DNA from: an uncultured Oribacterium sp.
Lineage (GTDB): Bacteria > Bacillota > Clostridia > Lachnospirales > Lachnospiraceae
Direction of reading: 5' to 3'
DNA: 64,000 nt
Assembly (NCBI GenBank): GCA_934270345.1
Contig: CAKQPT010000002.1
Coordinates: 1 to 64,000 of the forward strand
This document shows, piece after piece, positions 62,751-64,000 of this stretch (position 1 is its first letter; each line of letters starts with the position of its first letter). The notes below the pieces were generated by a model, which did not search any database, was not told where the DNA came from, and saw only the letters and a program-made list of their open reading frames with translations. The position numbers were made by a program, and so were the translations under genes.

Positions 62751-63494
62751 TCAGCCTACGTTTGCGGAGATCACCTGATCGATCGCGGATGCGTTGTTCG
62801 ACATGATGAGGTAAACGTAGTTACCGGAGGTCTTTACATAACCGGCTGCAGCCACCTGGTAAGCGGTCGGGTTGTAGTCCTGAAGCTCCGCCTCCTTCTG
62901 CTGCTTCACGGTCGCGAGCTGGCTGGAGAGGGTGCTGACGCTGGCGGTATCCTTCGCCTTTAAGATCACGACCGTATCGGCCTGGGTGACATCCTCGGCT
63001 GCAGCGAAAACATAGCCATCGAGCTGGGAGGCATCGATGCCGTAGTAGTTTGAGATGTAGCTGTCATCGAAGCTGACCATGCTTGGCAGGTAGCTGGTGA
63101 CCTTACTGTAGATGTCCGCTGGTGCGGCACCGGTGGATGCGGCCTTCGTCTCAGCAGCGGTGGTCTCCTCTGCCTTCGTTTCGGCTTCGGTCTTTTCCTC
63201 CGCCTTCGTCTCCTCCTTTACGGCCTTCTCGTCCTTCGACTCTGCCTCGGCGATTTCCTTCTCGTCCTTCGACTCCTCGGCTGCGGCTGTCGTTTCTTCC
63301 GCAGCGGTCGTTGTTTCCTCCGCTACCGTGGTTTCTGCTGCGGTGGTGGTCTCTTCGGCAGCAGTCGTGGTTTCCGCTGCTTCACTGGTGACCGCCGCCG
63401 TCGTCACGGCTTCCGCATTGCCCGAACCACAGGCGTTCAGTACCAGCATGGAAGCGGCGAGCATAGCCACCGTCATAAATCTCGTTTTTTTCAT
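62751..63494 (-). CDS. DUF4358 family lipoprotein
   Basis: 247 residues from the ATG at 63494 (GGGAG upstream). Lipobox VLNAC, a long Glu/Thr/Ala/Lys-rich linker (about 25-125), then DUF4358: MVSFDDSYISNYYGIDASQLDGYVFAAAEDVTQADTVVILKAKD...VKQQKEAELQDYNP. Function unknown; in clostridia the family often neighbours MBOAT/DHHW acylation genes, as here. A minus-strand TATAAT lies at 63523-63518. Confidence 0.85.
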   Translation of the reverse strand: MKKTRFMTVAMLAASMLVLNACGSGNAEAVTTAAVTSEAAETTTAAEETTTAAETTVAEETTTAAEETTAAAEESKDEKEIAEAESKDEKAVKEETKAEEKTEAETKAEETTAAETKAASTGAAPADIYSKVTSYLPSMVSFDDSYISNYYGIDASQLDGYVFAAAEDVTQADTVVILKAKDTASVSTLSSQLATVKQQKEAELQDYNPTAYQVAAAGYVKTSGNYVYLIMSNNASAIDQVISANVG

Positions 63495-63819
63495 AATCAA
63501 TCTCCCTTATTTCCTATATTATAGTGAATGAAACCGCCGCCGATCCGGCAGCAGCTCCATGATCCAGCCTACAACGCGCTATTATAACGATTTAAACTCG
63601 TTTCGACAATGCTTCCGGCGGCTTTTTGTGTGGCGAATCGCGGATTGTCTGTCTGAGGCGGACAAAGGTACGCTTCTCGATGGCGCAGCTGCTGCAGCTG
63701 AATATTTGGAATGAAAAGTCGGCGTACAAATAGTATACTAAAGTGCAGATAAGCAGAGCCCGGTCACAGAAGCGTGTGAGACGAGCCTGCCAATGAGACA
63801 CTATGTACAGGAGGGGAAT

Positions 63820-64000
63820 ATGAAGAGAACATGGACGAAGGCGATGGCCACAGTCGCACTTACCGCAGGGATGCTGATGACCTCTGTGAGTGCCGGTTTT
63901 GCAGGCGTAAGTGGACGAGGCATCACCCCTTATACAGCGAATACGACACAGACATCCGGCGCCTTCATGGAGCTTCAGGATTATATGTCGAAAGACATCT
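63820..64000 (+). CDS. secreted protein, N-terminal part (partial)
   Basis: Starts with ATG behind ACAGGAGGGGAAT and reads MKRTWTKAMATVALTAGMLM to an Ala-rich cleavage region, then Ser/Thr-rich sequence to the window edge. Signal peptide only, so the function cannot be told. 63501-63819 otherwise contains a plus-strand TATACT at 63734 and no gene. Confidence 0.7.
   Translation, partial: MKRTWTKAMATVALTAGMLMTSVSAGFAGVSGRGITPYTANTTQTSGAFMELQDYMSKDI

Overview
The window looks like a chromosomal segment of a Gram-positive anaerobe of the class Clostridia, most likely a Lachnospiraceae member with moderately high GC. Pointers: strong GGAGG ribosome binding sites, a T-box leader, lipoproteins with long Thr/Ala/Glu linkers, a sortase-type C-terminal tail, GW-type wall-binding repeats, rubredoxin with a PerR-like repressor, a bile-salt-hydrolase-type enzyme and a cellobiose phosphorylase module. 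No rRNA, tRNA, complete insertion sequence or CRISPR array was recognised. Identifications rest on remembered family motifs; no database search was run.

Layout. 0-13 kb is an accessory and defence region: the tail of an hsdS gene, a DUF3990 protein with a small partner, hsdR, a tyrosine recombinase between 15-bp inverted repeats, a GmrSD-like protein, an SdpI-like protein, a ParE/Phd pair, an orphan HicB, a DUF4143 ATPase, a QueT transporter and a LURP-one protein. A family of intergenic repeats, most ending in the same terminator hairpin, is scattered through it. 13-23 kb holds a MATE pump, an FMN 2-hydroxy-acid oxidase, a NUDIX hydrolase, PerR plus rubredoxin, a very large anchored surface protein, and a metal-ATPase operon (DUF6110, P-type ATPase, HMA protein) with a double GTTAG-N6-CTAAC operator. 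23.3-24.6 kb is a non-coding stretch with periodic motif arrays. 24.6-33.4 kb is visibly AT-richer in part and carries surface genes (C39-like peptidase and transglutaminase-like proteins with wall repeats, a lipoprotein, an acyltransferase, an M14 carboxypeptidase) and a second DUF4143 ATPase.

33.8-37.3 kb is a three-gene unit (MBL-fold protein, CdaR-type regulator, GntP permease) behind a 16-bp perfect palindrome. 37.5-43 kb has choloylglycine hydrolase, MarR, TauE/SafE, CYTH, DUF1275 and DUF2232 genes. 43-49.2 kb has argC, then a T-box (apparent Ile specifier) leading a TRAP transporter operon (dctPQM) and ilvD, which suggests import of a branched-chain 2-keto or dihydroxy acid precursor. 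49.5-58.4 kb has a second MATE pump and a cellobiose module: a GH94 phosphorylase diverging from a LacI regulator, then a binding protein and two permeases without their own ATPase. 58.4-63.5 kb is a cell-surface glycan acylation cluster on the minus strand (DUF4358 lipoprotein, MBOAT, DHHW/AlgJ-like, SGNH). The window ends in the signal peptide of a further secreted protein.

The most unusual structure is non-coding: four periodic motif arrays (periods near 32, 43 and 65 bp), a 41-bp hairpin element with changing inner stems and constant outer arms, a repeat-plus-terminator family whose core recurs inside protein linkers, and a nested 119-bp inverted structure at 50.9 kb.
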